A stretch of DNA of 64,000 bases from Fodinisporobacter ferrooxydans (lineage in GTDB: Bacteria > Bacillota > Bacilli > Tumebacillales > MYW30-H2), in contig NZ_CP089291.1 in NCBI RefSeq assembly GCF_022818495.1, positions 124,001 through 188,000 on the forward strand. The letters run 5' to 3'. Numbering within the stretch: position 1 is the stretch's first letter; the number at the start of each line of letters is the position of its first letter. Both the position numbers and the translations under genes were made by a program. The notes beneath the pieces are model-generated. The model did not search any database. It was given only the letters and a program-made list of their open reading frames with translations, and was not told where the DNA came from. This document shows positions 1 through 9,037 of the stretch, piece by piece.

Positions 1-145
1 CGCCATTTATGAAGCGACATTGGAAGCGATCGTTGACGGTGTGCGGACGGCAGATCTTCATGGCAGCGCAGGGACGACAGAATTTACGGATGAAGTCATC
101 CGGCGGGTACGAACAAAAATTGAAGTATGGAGCACATTGGGTTAA
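1..145 (+). CDS. Isocitrate/isopropylmalate dehydrogenase family, C-terminal end (partial)
   Basis: The reading frame is open from the window edge to a TAA at 143-145. The 47 visible residues resemble the C-terminus of NAD(P)-dependent isocitrate/isopropylmalate dehydrogenases: a helix with AIYEATLEAIVDG, then a RTADLHGSAGTTEFTDEVI block. That block is the usual tail in which the last helix follows a Gly-Ser and Thr-Glu-Phe-Thr element. The family oxidatively decarboxylates beta-hydroxy acids in the TCA cycle or leucine synthesis. The visible part cannot decide which member this is. It is followed by a hairpin terminator. Confidence 0.7.
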   Translation, partial: AIYEATLEAIVDGVRTADLHGSAGTTEFTDEVIRRVRTKIEVWSTLG

Positions 146-188
146 ATGTCGATTGTTTTCGATACAATTTCCATGAAAATAGGGAGAT

Positions 189-220
189 AAGGGCAGAAAT
201 GTTTCTGTCCTTTTCTTTTT
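189..220 (+). terminator. Intrinsic terminator after the dehydrogenase gene
   Basis: An 11-bp stem with one mismatch (AAGGGCAGAAA / TTTCTGTCCTT, 2-nt loop) runs straight into TTCTTTTT. It lies about 45 nt after the stop codon. Confidence 0.75.
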
Positions 221-305
221 CCATCTAAAAAACACCCTCTGTCAGAAAAATGTTATATGCGATTCCATTTCAAATAACTCTCTATTAATAAATTTTATCT
301 ACTAA

Positions 306-331
306 CAATTTTTATAACATATTAAAAATTG
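306..331. promoter_or_regulatory. Inverted repeat upstream of cydAB
   Basis: CAATTTTT and AAAAATTG form perfect 8-bp arms separated by 10 nt, about 105 bp upstream of the cydA start in an AT-rich stretch. This is a candidate operator for an oxygen- or redox-responsive regulator. It does not match a Rex box well, so the regulator is unknown. Confidence 0.3.
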
Positions 332-436
332 GTATGTTTTCCTCCAGAACGTGAATACTACGTTTTGTCATTTAGCAGATTTCAGATGCAATGCTAACGA
401 TTCCGACAATAGAATGCGTTTCAGGAGTGAAAACAT

Positions 437-1774
437 GTGGACACAGTACTCATTAGCCGGATGATGATCGGCATTACACTAGGCTTTCATATCATTTTTG
501 CCACTCTTGGCGTAGGCATTCCTTTTATGATCCTGTTGGCCGAGTGGTTCGGGATGATTCGAAAGGATCCGCAATACAGCCTGCTGGCGAGGCGGTGGGC
601 GCGCGGTTATTCGATTACTGTCGCAGTTGGCGTTGTGACGGGAACGATCATCGGATTGCAGTTATCTTTATTTTTCCCTGGGTTTATGCGGATTGCCGGA
701 CATGTCATATCTTTGCCGCTGTTTTTGGAGACGTTCGCGTTTTTTTTCGAAGCGATCTTTCTCGGCATATACTTATACACTTGGGATCGTTTCAAAAAGC
801 CGGTCACACATCTGTTGTTGTTGTTTCCCGTTGTCATCGGCTCGGGATTGTCCGCCTTTTTTATCACAACCGTCAATGCTTTCATGAATACGCCACAAGG
901 ATTCACCATTCGAAACGGAGTCATACTTGAAATCGATCCGCTCAAATCGATGTTCAATCCTGCCACGCCTACGGAAACAACACATGTCATTGCATCGGCC
1001 TATATGACTTGTGCCGCCGTTTTGGCCGCAATCAGCGCATTTTATATCTTGCGCGGCAAACGGATCGATTACTACCGGAAAGCTCTGCGCTTGACTGCCG
1101 GAACTACGTTCGTGTTGACACTGGCAACATCGATTATCGGCGATCTGTCGGGAAAATTTTTAGCAAACCAGCAGCCGGAAAAATTAGCGGCAGCAGAATG
1201 GCTGTTTCATTCGGAATCACCTGCCGACCTATTGATCGGCGGCGTGCTTGACCCTGTTACACAGCAAGTGAAATATGGGATTAAAATTCCCGGACTGCTC
1301 AGTTTCCTTGCACACGATGATTTTCATTCAAAGGTTATTGGTTTAAATGAATTCCCCAGGGATTTATGGCCGCCGCTCTTTGTGCATTATCTATTTGATT
1401 TGATGGTTTCCGTCGGAATATTCAGCGCGGCTGTCACCGCTTTTTTTGTATGCATTCGCTATCTGATCAGCCGCCTGGAATGGAATCGCTGGCTTTTGCG
1501 CGCACTCCTGATCAATGGACCGCTGTCGATGCTGGCGATTGAATTTGGTTGGACGTATGCGGAAATCGGCCGTCAACCATGGATTTTAAGGGGGTATATG
1601 AAAGTGGCGGAAGCGGCCACCACATCCCCGCAAGCCGGCAGCATGCTCGTTGTATTCTGCGCCCTCTACCTCGTCCTTGGAATCCTTAGTTCCTATATTT
1701 TGATGCGCATGGCAAGCAGCAATCCGGTGGAAAATGAAATGGAAAAACGGGGAGTGAAATGGAATGCCATATGA
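437..1774 (+). CDS. cydA: Cytochrome bd-type quinol oxidase subunit I
   Basis: This is the haem-bearing subunit of a bd-type terminal oxidase in the cytoplasmic membrane, which oxidises quinol and reduces O2 to water. About nine hydrophobic segments are visible. His18 sits in the first membrane helix, as expected for a haem ligand, and the family signature GRQPW occurs at residues 378-382. At 445 aa it is on the short side, as in CioA-like or short Q-loop forms. The start is GTG at 437, preceded by AGGAG at 422-426; an ATG two bases earlier is in a frame that stops at once. The end overlaps cydB by 11 nt, so the two are translationally coupled. Confidence 0.93.
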   Translation: MDTVLISRMMIGITLGFHIIFATLGVGIPFMILLAEWFGMIRKDPQYSLLARRWARGYSITVAVGVVTGTIIGLQLSLFFPGFMRIAGHVISLPLFLETFAFFFEAIFLGIYLYTWDRFKKPVTHLLLLFPVVIGSGLSAFFITTVNAFMNTPQGFTIRNGVILEIDPLKSMFNPATPTETTHVIASAYMTCAAVLAAISAFYILRGKRIDYYRKALRLTAGTTFVLTLATSIIGDLSGKFLANQQPEKLAAAEWLFHSESPADLLIGGVLDPVTQQVKYGIKIPGLLSFLAHDDFHSKVIGLNEFPRDLWPPLFVHYLFDLMVSVGIFSAAVTAFFVCIRYLISRLEWNRWLLRALLINGPLSMLAIEFGWTYAEIGRQPWILRGYMKVAEAATTSPQAGSMLVVFCALYLVLGILSSYILMRMASSNPVENEMEKRGVKWNAI

Positions 1775-2780
1775 ATTGATCGGAATTTCCGTTTTATGGA
1801 TATTTCTTTATGGGTATGTAATCACCGCTTCCATTGATTTTGGCGCCGGATTTTTTTCCTACTACGGTAAAATGACAGGCAAAGGCGAAATGATTCATGC
1901 GGTCATTTCCCGCTATCTTTCACCCGTGTGGGAAGTGACGAATGTTTTTTTGGTGTTCTTTTTTGTCGGCATTGTCGGGTTTTTTCCGGAAACGGCATAT
2001 TATTACGGCACAGCATTGATGGTGCCTGCATCGATTGCCTTGCTTTTGCTAGCCATTCGCGGGTCATTTTATGCGTTCAGCCATTACGGAAATCCCAAAA
2101 GTCATATCTACCATCTACTCTACGGCGCAACGGGATTATTGATTCCTGCCGCCCTCTCTACCGTCCTCACCATTTCCGAAGGCGGATACATCAGCAAACT
2201 TGGGAATACAATCACCTTTCATGCAGGAGCATTGTTTGCCAGCCCATATTCCTGGTCAGTCGTATGTCTGGCATTGGTTAGTGTCATGTTTATCAGCGCA
2301 ACGTTTCTCACGTATTATGCAAACAAAGCGAATGACCGGCAGGCGGAAGAAATTTTGCGGACATGGGCGTTATTTTGGAGTTTGCCGACGATATTTGCCA
2401 GCATTTTAACCTTTATGGCGTTATATGTACAGAATCCGGAACATTTTAGCCGCATGATGAACAACAGCTGGTGGTTTATTCTTTCCTTGGCTTTTTTCCT
2501 AAACGTTGTCCGCTTGCTGATTTTAAAGCGTTCCTACGGATTTGGATTTGTTTCTGTCATGCTGCAGTTTTTTACCGCTTTTTGGGGTTACGGGGCATCC
2601 CATTTGCCATATCTGCTTTATCCCTATCTGGTTATTCAATCAAGCATGACAAGTCCCAAAATGGCGCTTGCATTGATATGGGCGTTTATCGGCGGACTTT
2701 GTCTGTTCATTCCTTCCATTACTCTGCTGTTACGGTTATTTTTATTTAACGCGAACTATAGGAAAGGTGTAATAAAATAA
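1764..2780 (+). CDS. cydB: Cytochrome bd-type quinol oxidase subunit II
   Basis: A 338-aa membrane protein with about eight hydrophobic segments. It begins with the family pattern in which a first helix leads to ASIDFGAGFF, and it contains SPVWEVTNVFLVFFFVG, typical of CydB and its relatives. It pairs with CydA to build the oxidase. The ATG lies inside the last codons of cydA, indicating one operon of two genes that ends at a terminator just downstream. No cydCD assembly genes are in this window. Confidence 0.92.
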   Translation: MPYELIGISVLWIFLYGYVITASIDFGAGFFSYYGKMTGKGEMIHAVISRYLSPVWEVTNVFLVFFFVGIVGFFPETAYYYGTALMVPASIALLLLAIRGSFYAFSHYGNPKSHIYHLLYGATGLLIPAALSTVLTISEGGYISKLGNTITFHAGALFASPYSWSVVCLALVSVMFISATFLTYYANKANDRQAEEILRTWALFWSLPTIFASILTFMALYVQNPEHFSRMMNNSWWFILSLAFFLNVVRLLILKRSYGFGFVSVMLQFFTAFWGYGASHLPYLLYPYLVIQSSMTSPKMALALIWAFIGGLCLFIPSITLLLRLFLFNANYRKGVIK

Positions 2781-2795
2781 CACGGCTGCCGTTTC

Positions 2796-2828
2796 AACCC
2801 CTTTGAAGCTCTGAAAAAGGGGTTTTTG
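2796..2828 (+). terminator. Intrinsic terminator of cydAB
   Basis: The stem AACCCCTTT / AAAGGGGTT is followed by TTTG, 15 nt after the cydB stop codon. Confidence 0.85.
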
Positions 2829-2970
2829 TGTCTAAACGTTCGTTTCTTTTACCGATACTAGTAAAGGATTGCCAAAAGCACTTGTTAAACATTCGGGAAA
2901 ATCCTTTATCCTGAACCTTATCGACATTCGATACGTCTTTTACCATAAGAAAGAAATCAGGGAGGGTAAA

Positions 2971-3723
2971 ATGAAACAACGCTTCCGCAAAGTTATCAGA
3001 CGACTCGTTTTGGTTTTGTTGATCCTGCTGTTTGCCAATATCGGCTTTTCATACTATTTTCAATCCGTGTTCCCGATCGCCAAAATACTCGATGCAAATG
3101 TACATCAAGATGTAAAAAAGCATCACGGTACGTATGTGCCGCTGAGCGCGATTCCGCAAACATTGCAGCAAGCGATGATTGCAACAGAAGACAGACGTTT
3201 TTTTACAGATCCCGGAATTGATCCGATCGGAATCGTGCGCTCGCTTTTCGTCGATATCAAAAATCAGCACTATACAGAGGGTGGCAGTACGATCACACAA
3301 CAGTTGATTCGCAACGTGCTGCTCAACCAAAACAAGACACTGATACGAAAAACGAAAGAAGTGATTCTTTCCATTGCCGCCTATCAACAGATCAGCAAGC
3401 CGCAGATTCTGGAATACTATCTGAACGACATCTACTTTGGTCAAGGCGCATATGGTGTGGAAAATGCAGCCATGACGTATTTTGGCAAGCCTGTGCATGA
3501 ATTATCGGATGCCCAGCTGACGATGCTGGCCGGATTGCCCAACGCACCTTCCTATCTGGACCCGTTTCATTCTCTGCAAGCTGCGAAAGAACGGCAACAA
3601 ATCATTTTGGAGAATTTGGTGGATGTAGGATATATCTCGCAAACTCAGGCGGATGTATGGTATAAAGAACCGCTGCACTTAAAGGGGACGCCGGACCAGA
3701 AGCAAACGAATCAGAATCCATAG
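2971..3723 (+). CDS. Monofunctional peptidoglycan glycosyltransferase (GT51)
   Basis: A 250-aa protein with one N-terminal membrane anchor (about residues 10-30) and a single GT51 transglycosylase domain. It has no transpeptidase domain, so it resembles MtgA/SgtB rather than a class A PBP. Motif 1 is ATEDRRFF with the catalytic Glu at residue 73. EGGSTITQQL and the later LNDIYFGQGAYGVENAA and LAGLPNAP motifs are intact. It polymerises lipid II into glycan strands outside the membrane. The ATG at 2971 has a clear GGGAGG site 6 nt upstream; an in-frame start about 100 nt earlier lacks one. Confidence 0.88.
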   Translation: MKQRFRKVIRRLVLVLLILLFANIGFSYYFQSVFPIAKILDANVHQDVKKHHGTYVPLSAIPQTLQQAMIATEDRRFFTDPGIDPIGIVRSLFVDIKNQHYTEGGSTITQQLIRNVLLNQNKTLIRKTKEVILSIAAYQQISKPQILEYYLNDIYFGQGAYGVENAAMTYFGKPVHELSDAQLTMLAGLPNAPSYLDPFHSLQAAKERQQIILENLVDVGYISQTQADVWYKEPLHLKGTPDQKQTNQNP

Positions 3724-3776
3724 AAAACGCATGATTTCATGCAAATATCACCGCAACTTCCCGCATCCAAAGGCAT

Positions 3777-5135
3777 ATGAATACAGAAACACTACTTGGA
3801 TTGCGGGTGAACCGTATGTTTTCAAACATGCCGCCATGGATGAAAGAGATTCTGAAAGAATTTACGAAGCCCCCCACATTCTTGCATCATCACACATACC
3901 AAAAAACAGGCAGTTCTCAGCCAAAATCAGATAAAACAGGTGGAGACGGGGATTCATATTCCAATGATGGAAAAAAAAAAGTGAATCGCAAACATTTTTC
4001 CGATGATTCTTCCTCCCCGACCGATCCGCCAGCAAAGGGAAAATCCGCGTCCCGTAAATCGAAAGCCTCCACAAAATCCAACGGGAGCGGATTTGCTCTT
4101 GGAACTGCCCGATCGGAAGAGAAAGATTCCCTGCATCCCGATTACGACATGCGGGTGCTGCAAGCATATCCGTTTGCTGTACAAAACGCATCTGTCCACC
4201 AAAACATCATAAAAATTGAAACAGGCAAGGATGCGTTTCTGGCCTTTAAAGCCACACAATTGCCGGCCGAACGGATTTTGTTCATGAATCGGGCATTGCA
4301 ATATGTGAGACACAAAGGATTTCAGCGCTTTAGCCCGATGGTTGTCACAAAACAGGGCAAAGCGTTTGTAAAAGACGGAGTGCAAACCTATTATGTGACT
4401 CGCTGGATCGATGGAGCTCCTGTTGATTTCTCACAATTGACGCAGCTTGGAAAAACGGCTGACACACTTGCCCGTTTTCATGAATCATCGATCGGATTTG
4501 AGCTGATCGGCAGACATCCGAAAATGGCGTTTGATTTATACCAACGCTATTTGGAGCGCAGTCAGCAAATGGCTTCCTACGTCCACTTTTTACAATCCAA
4601 GAGCAAACAGACACAGACGGATAAACTGATCATCAAACATGCGGCAAATTTCCATCAACAAGCAAGTTACGCGCTGTCTTTATTAAAACAGCCGATCGTG
4701 CTGAAACATCTGGATCGTGAAGAAGATACGCCGGGCCTTTGCCACCTGGATGTGGTGGAGCGAAATGTGATCATGCATCCATCCAAACAAGCCTATCTGA
4801 TTGATTTTGATCATATGACATATGCCCCCCGCGTTCTCGACCTGGCACATTTGATCCGGCGCGGCATGCAAAAAACCGATTGGTCCTCACAAGTAGCGCT
4901 GGTCTCTTTGATTAACTACAATGGAATTCGGCCATTGGCACATCCCGAATACCTGATTCTGGAAGCTTTACTGGCGTTTCCACACCGCTGGTGGCGGCTT
5001 TTGCAAATGTATGCAGACACTCCCAGTGCGTCGATCCAGCCGTTGCTGGAAACGATGTTGCACCAGGAAACCAACCGCCAACAATTTCTCCGTTCCTTCA
5101 GCCAACAAGTCACCCGGCACAAAACCGTATCATGA
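3777..5135 (+). CDS. CotS/YsxE-like spore coat kinase-fold protein
   Basis: A 452-aa protein. Residues 1 to about 125 are low-complexity and rich in Lys, Ser and Pro; the rest has an aminoglycoside-phosphotransferase (APH) fold. The Brenner-type motif HLDVVERN places the catalytic Asp near residue 325, and IDFDHM follows near 342. This matches the CotS family of spore coat proteins, some of which are glycosylation-linked or inactive kinases. The N-terminal extension is unusual for CotS. Start choice is weak: only AAAGG lies just before the ATG, and later GTG/ATG codons are possible. Confidence 0.75.
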   Translation: MNTETLLGLRVNRMFSNMPPWMKEILKEFTKPPTFLHHHTYQKTGSSQPKSDKTGGDGDSYSNDGKKKVNRKHFSDDSSSPTDPPAKGKSASRKSKASTKSNGSGFALGTARSEEKDSLHPDYDMRVLQAYPFAVQNASVHQNIIKIETGKDAFLAFKATQLPAERILFMNRALQYVRHKGFQRFSPMVVTKQGKAFVKDGVQTYYVTRWIDGAPVDFSQLTQLGKTADTLARFHESSIGFELIGRHPKMAFDLYQRYLERSQQMASYVHFLQSKSKQTQTDKLIIKHAANFHQQASYALSLLKQPIVLKHLDREEDTPGLCHLDVVERNVIMHPSKQAYLIDFDHMTYAPRVLDLAHLIRRGMQKTDWSSQVALVSLINYNGIRPLAHPEYLILEALLAFPHRWWRLLQMYADTPSASIQPLLETMLHQETNRQQFLRSFSQQVTRHKTVS

Positions 5136-5149
5136 TGTGGGAATTTTTG

Positions 5150-6292
5150 TTAAACAGACTCCAACTGTTGAATGGCCTGCAAAATCTCATGTTTTACAAC
5201 TTCATCCGTCTCCTGCTCCAAAGCCGTGTGCAAAAACGGGATCTGATCACTGCTGCCGATCTGCCCCAGGGACCAAGCGGCAGCAGCCCGAATTTCCTCC
5301 CGAGGATCCTCTACAAGTGCCTTTAGTTTGGGAATCGCCCGTTGATCATGCAAATTCCCAAGAGCGAGAATGGCATTTCGCTGCATCACTTTCAATCCCC
5401 GCCATGCCAATGCCGTATGACCAAAGATACGCTTGAACTGGCGATTGCTCATTTCCAAAATCGCCATCAAATCCGGATAGGCCAACTCCGGCTCGGGCAG
5501 AAACTGTTCATGCAAACTAAGCAACAGGTTCGGATGCTTGTTTTCCGGACAGACAACCTGACACGTGTCACATCCCCAAATCCTTTTTCCCAATTTTTTT
5601 CGATATTCTTCCGGAATATGTCCTTTCATCTGTGTAATGTAAGAAAGGCACTTGGAACTATTTGTCGAAAAGGGTGTTAAAGCGCCGGTCGGACATGCCG
5701 TAATACAGAGATCGCAGTCTCCGCATTGGGAGAGTATGGGTTGTGACCATTCGGCAAATGGCAAATCGGTCACCAATTGCCCCAAAAACACCCAGGATCC
5801 ATGCGCTTCTGTAATGATCGAGCAGTTTTTCCCGACCCATCCGATCCCTGCGCGATTGGCGACTGCACGATCGACCATCGGACCCGTATCGACAGACATA
5901 TGGTATTGAAACGGATGTCCTGCATACACTTCCAATTCAGCAACAAGCTGCACCAATTTCTCCCTTAAAACATGATGATAATCTTTTCCCCAGGCATACT
6001 TGGATACCATGCCGCGAATCCCCTCGGCAGGCTTTCTGGTGCGATCCGTCTGCGCTGTTTTGTATGCGATGGCAATGGCAATGATCGACTTTGCATCAGG
6101 AACAAGCAGGGAAGGGTCCATTCGTTCCTCGATCACCGGATGTTCAAAGCCTGTTTCATACCCATGTTCCCGATAGGCTTCCAGTATCGGCTTTAATTCC
6201 AAAAAGGGACGAGCATCTGTCACTCCGATTGCATCAATGCCGATTCGCTCGGCGATGTCTTCCAAAATCCCGCGTGTGAGCAACTGACTCAT
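5150..6292 (-). CDS. queG: Epoxyqueuosine reductase
   Basis: QueG reduces epoxyqueuosine to queuosine in tRNA, using cobalamin and two 4Fe-4S clusters. The 380-aa sequence has the N-terminal cobalamin-binding domain with VDTGPMVDRAVA, then the ferredoxin-like motifs CGDCDLCITACPTGAL and CDTCQVVCPEN. A C-terminal PBS/HEAT-like repeat region (about 300-380) is common in Bacillales QueG. The start codon overlaps the end of rnhA by 4 nt, so both are probably co-translated. The cobalamin need is consistent with the B12-regulated permease at 20.7 kb. Confidence 0.93.
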   Translation of the reverse strand: MSQLLTRGILEDIAERIGIDAIGVTDARPFLELKPILEAYREHGYETGFEHPVIEERMDPSLLVPDAKSIIAIAIAYKTAQTDRTRKPAEGIRGMVSKYAWGKDYHHVLREKLVQLVAELEVYAGHPFQYHMSVDTGPMVDRAVANRAGIGWVGKNCSIITEAHGSWVFLGQLVTDLPFAEWSQPILSQCGDCDLCITACPTGALTPFSTNSSKCLSYITQMKGHIPEEYRKKLGKRIWGCDTCQVVCPENKHPNLLLSLHEQFLPEPELAYPDLMAILEMSNRQFKRIFGHTALAWRGLKVMQRNAILALGNLHDQRAIPKLKALVEDPREEIRAAAAWSLGQIGSSDQIPFLHTALEQETDEVVKHEILQAIQQLESV

Positions 6293-6780
6293 TTGGGAAT
6301 CGCCGCCCTCGCCAGCTCGTCGCAGCGTTCATTCCAGTCGACACCGCTATGGCCTTTTACTTTCTCCCATTTCACGTGATGATGATCCTGAAGCTGCAAA
6401 AGTTCCTGCCATAATTCTTTATTTTGCACCGGTTCTTTCTTGGAATTTTTCCAACCGTTTTTCTGCCAATTCACATACCACTTTTGCCGAAAACAATTGA
6501 TCAGATAGGCGCTATCACTATACAATGTGACGTTGCACGGTTCCCGCAATGCCTTTAATGCTTCAACAGCGGCAACCAACTCCATTTTTTGATTTGTTGT
6601 CAAGCGGTCGCCACCCGATAACTCTTTTATATTCTCACCATACATCAGTACCGCCCCCCATCCGCCCGGCCCGGGATTGCCGGAGCAAGCACCGTCTGTA
6701 TAGATCGTAACATCTTTCACGTATCCAACTTCCTTCCTCATCCATCTTGAAAAATTATCCAGATTAAATTCATTGCTCAT
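6289..6780 (-). CDS. rnhA: Ribonuclease HI
   Basis: RNase HI cuts RNA in RNA-DNA hybrids. All four acidic active-site positions are visible: Asp29 in YTDGACSGNPG, Glu in NQKMELVAAVEAL, Asp in YSDSAYL, and the last Asp in NERCDELA; the loop HSGVDWNE is also present. The 163-aa product has about 22 extra N-terminal residues compared with the core domain. GGAGCGGAA immediately before the ATG supports this start. It is the upstream partner of queG. Confidence 0.94.
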   Translation of the reverse strand: MSNEFNLDNFSRWMRKEVGYVKDVTIYTDGACSGNPGPGGWGAVLMYGENIKELSGGDRLTTNQKMELVAAVEALKALREPCNVTLYSDSAYLINCFRQKWYVNWQKNGWKNSKKEPVQNKELWQELLQLQDHHHVKWEKVKGHSGVDWNERCDELARAAIPK

Positions 6781-6966
6781 TTCCGCTCCTGTTCATTGCT
6801 ATCCATTTGTTGGCATCATAAGAAATAAAGGCTAGGAAATACTAACACCTACACAAAAAGAATGGTTACGAACGTCTGAAGGAGGGAACGGTAGTTATTA
6901 GAACAAGTGTATCATAGTGAAATTGCGATGAAAAATCGAAATCAATAGGAAAAAGGAGGTGTCTGC

Positions 6967-7683
6967 TTGCTATCAAAATCATTGGTGATTCCCTGCTTGA
7001 TAGTGGCACTCCTTCTCGTGACAAGCATATCCTCACAAGCAGCAGGAACAGAGGCCCCTATGAGTTCCATACGGGATCTTTATGTGAAACATGTGAAAAT
7101 GAAGAGAAAATTAGTAGCCTTGACATTTGACGATGGACCGGATCCCAGATATACTCCGAAGATTATTGAAGAGCTAAACAAATTTGGTGCAAAAGGAACT
7201 TTTTTTGTCATCGGCATGCGGGCAAAACGATACCCGGATCTTTTAAAATTAGAAATCGCCAATGGAGATGAGATTGGAAATCACTCTCTGAACCATCGGT
7301 TAACGAAACTTATCCAGATTGAGGATATCGAAGGCTGTGATCAAGTCGTCTTTGATGCAACCAATCATCACACACGGCTCTTCCGTCCACCGGGTGGATT
7401 TATCAGCAAACAAATTCTTGACAGCGCAAGTAAAGCAAATGAGACGGTCGTAACCTGGAGTTGGGATGAAGATTCCCGCGATTGGTCAAAACCAGGAGTC
7501 TCCAAAATTGTAAATCGCGTACTGAATCACTTACATCCCGGTGATATTATCTTATTTCACGATGGTGGAGGAAAACGGGATCAAACCATTGAAGCATTGC
7601 CGAAAATATTGGAAGGGATTCGAGAACAAGGATTTCAGTGTGTAACTGTATCTGAATTGATTCAAAACTTTGGCGGTACATAG
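6967..7683 (+). CDS. Secreted polysaccharide deacetylase (NodB domain)
   Basis: A 238-aa exported enzyme of the carbohydrate esterase 4 family, likely acting on peptidoglycan or another cell-envelope polysaccharide. A signal peptide covers about residues 1-26. The NodB motifs are in order: ALTFDDGPD with the catalytic and metal Asp pair, the metal-binding HSLNH, the RPPGG loop, a DSRDW element and HDGGGKR. The start is TTG at 6967, with AAAAGGAGGT ending 6 nt before it. Length and layout resemble PdaB-like enzymes of spore formers, but the substrate cannot be fixed from sequence. Confidence 0.88.
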   Translation: MLSKSLVIPCLIVALLLVTSISSQAAGTEAPMSSIRDLYVKHVKMKRKLVALTFDDGPDPRYTPKIIEELNKFGAKGTFFVIGMRAKRYPDLLKLEIANGDEIGNHSLNHRLTKLIQIEDIEGCDQVVFDATNHHTRLFRPPGGFISKQILDSASKANETVVTWSWDEDSRDWSKPGVSKIVNRVLNHLHPGDIILFHDGGGKRDQTIEALPKILEGIREQGFQCVTVSELIQNFGGT

Positions 7684-7720
7684 GATTGAAAAAACTTGGC
7701 ATTCATCCGCACAAAATACC

Positions 7721-7757
7721 AAGATGGTCCGGAAAACAATCAAATCCAGACCATCTT
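7721..7757. terminator. Bidirectional terminator between convergent genes
   Basis: AAGATGGTC and GACCATCTT form a 9-bp stem with a 19-nt loop, between the deacetylase and the DUF309 gene that face each other. Confidence 0.6.
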
Positions 7758-7797
7758 ACAAATCCGACAAACACCAACCAAATCGAATGCAACATAT

Positions 7798-8226
7798 TTA
7801 CTCATCCTCAAGCGGTGACAATGTCCAATGCTCAAGTATCCCCTGTAAAGAATCATCGACAATTTGAATATAGATATCCGGTAAATTCCATGTTTGAACA
7901 TCTTCAGCAGCGACACGGTCGGCATCTGGCAGCAATTGATGCAAACGATTCATATCTTCGTAAATAGTTCCAATATGAATCCCCATATGGACAGGTTTAT
8001 ATGGTTCCAGATATCCACTGGCTTTTGCCCACATGATTCTTGACCCTCGCAAATTTCCGTTTTCCAGGTGATACAGGGAGACGGCTACTTGAATCAATCC
8101 TTTTAAAAATTCCGGCCGTCCCGTATCCAACCACAGATGCTCACCATACTCGTGGCAATCAAAAAAGTTTCTTAGTGTATTAAAACAATATAAGTAATCA
8201 ATATAAAACGGAGCATACTCCTCCAC
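7798..8226 (-). CDS. DUF309 domain protein
   Basis: A 142-aa cytosolic protein of the DUF309 family, function unknown. It shows the family pattern: CHEYGEHLWLDTG followed by FLKGLIQVAVSLYHLENGN LRGS and a tail with YLEPYKPVHMGI. The start is GTG with AAGGTG 6 nt upstream. It lies 45 nt downstream of nth on the same strand and may be co-transcribed. An N-terminal segment rich in Tyr and Phe replaces the usual shorter start. Confidence 0.8.
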   Translation of the reverse strand: MEEYAPFYIDYLYCFNTLRNFFDCHEYGEHLWLDTGRPEFLKGLIQVAVSLYHLENGNLRGSRIMWAKASGYLEPYKPVHMGIHIGTIYEDMNRLHQLLPDADRVAAEDVQTWNLPDIYIQIVDDSLQGILEHWTLSPLEDE

Positions 8227-8271
8227 GCATTCACCTTCTCGAACCCGTACTTTACGGATCTGTATGATATT

Positions 8272-8934
8272 CTATCGGATATTTGCATTCCTTGCGACTT
8301 TCTCTTGTTTTGCATGGCGGCATTCGGCAAGAAGCGGACAAATGGAACATTTCGGTGAACGGGCGGAACAGATCTGCCTGCCATGATAGATCAGCCAATG
8401 ATGTGCATCCGACCATTTTTCCTTCGGTATCCGCTTCATTAACTGTTGTTCCGTCTGCAACGGATCCTCGCTTTTGGCCAATCCGATGCGATTGGATACT
8501 CGCTGAACATGTGTATCGACCGCAATTGCAGGCACACCGAATGCATTGCTGATTACTACATTCGCCGTTTTGCGTCCGACCCCCGGCAATTCCATCAACT
8601 CTTCCCTTGTCTTGGGAACTTCTCCGTTGTATTTGTCCATGAGGATTTTACAGGTTGCCAAAATATTTCGGCTTTTTGTCTTAAATAACCCGCAGCCTTT
8701 AATCTCTTCTTCCAATTGCTCTGCTGTCAATGTCAGAAAGCGACTCGGATGATTGTATGTTTCGAACAAACCGGCTGTGATTTCATTGACCCGCTTATCC
8801 GTACATTGTGCGGAAAGAATCGTCGCAATCAACAGTTCAAATGCATTCCGATGCTCCAGCGCACATTTGGCATCCGGATACTCCGCTTCTAAAATCCGCA
8901 AAATTTCGTCTGTTTTCACCCTCGGTAATGCCAT
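8272..8934 (-). CDS. nth: Endonuclease III (DNA glycosylase/AP lyase)
   Basis: A base-excision repair enzyme that removes oxidised pyrimidines. The helix-hairpin-helix is visible as LPGVGRKTANVV, followed by the catalytic Asp in AVDTHVQR. The catalytic Lys lies in LSAQCTDKRVNE. The C-terminal 4Fe-4S loop is C-x6-C-x2-C-x5-C, ending at LLAEC. The ATG at 8934 is chosen because AAGGTGGGAACC precedes it; an upstream in-frame ATG adds 12 non-conserved residues. The product is 220 aa, usual for Bacilli. Confidence 0.93.
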   Translation of the reverse strand: MALPRVKTDEILRILEAEYPDAKCALEHRNAFELLIATILSAQCTDKRVNEITAGLFETYNHPSRFLTLTAEQLEEEIKGCGLFKTKSRNILATCKILMDKYNGEVPKTREELMELPGVGRKTANVVISNAFGVPAIAVDTHVQRVSNRIGLAKSEDPLQTEQQLMKRIPKEKWSDAHHWLIYHGRQICSARSPKCSICPLLAECRHAKQEKVARNANIR

Positions 8935-9037
8935 GGTTCCCACCTTTTTCAAGTATAAGATGATGTTCAAAAAGTAGTCAAAACTTCACGGCGGATTGCT
9001 TTGCCGAATCAATCCACACATACTACAGTACTCGATA

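Noticed and set aside
4195-9000. Long minus- and plus-strand frames overlapping the CotS-like, queG and nth genes
   Set aside because: Shadow frames without ribosome sites or family similarity.
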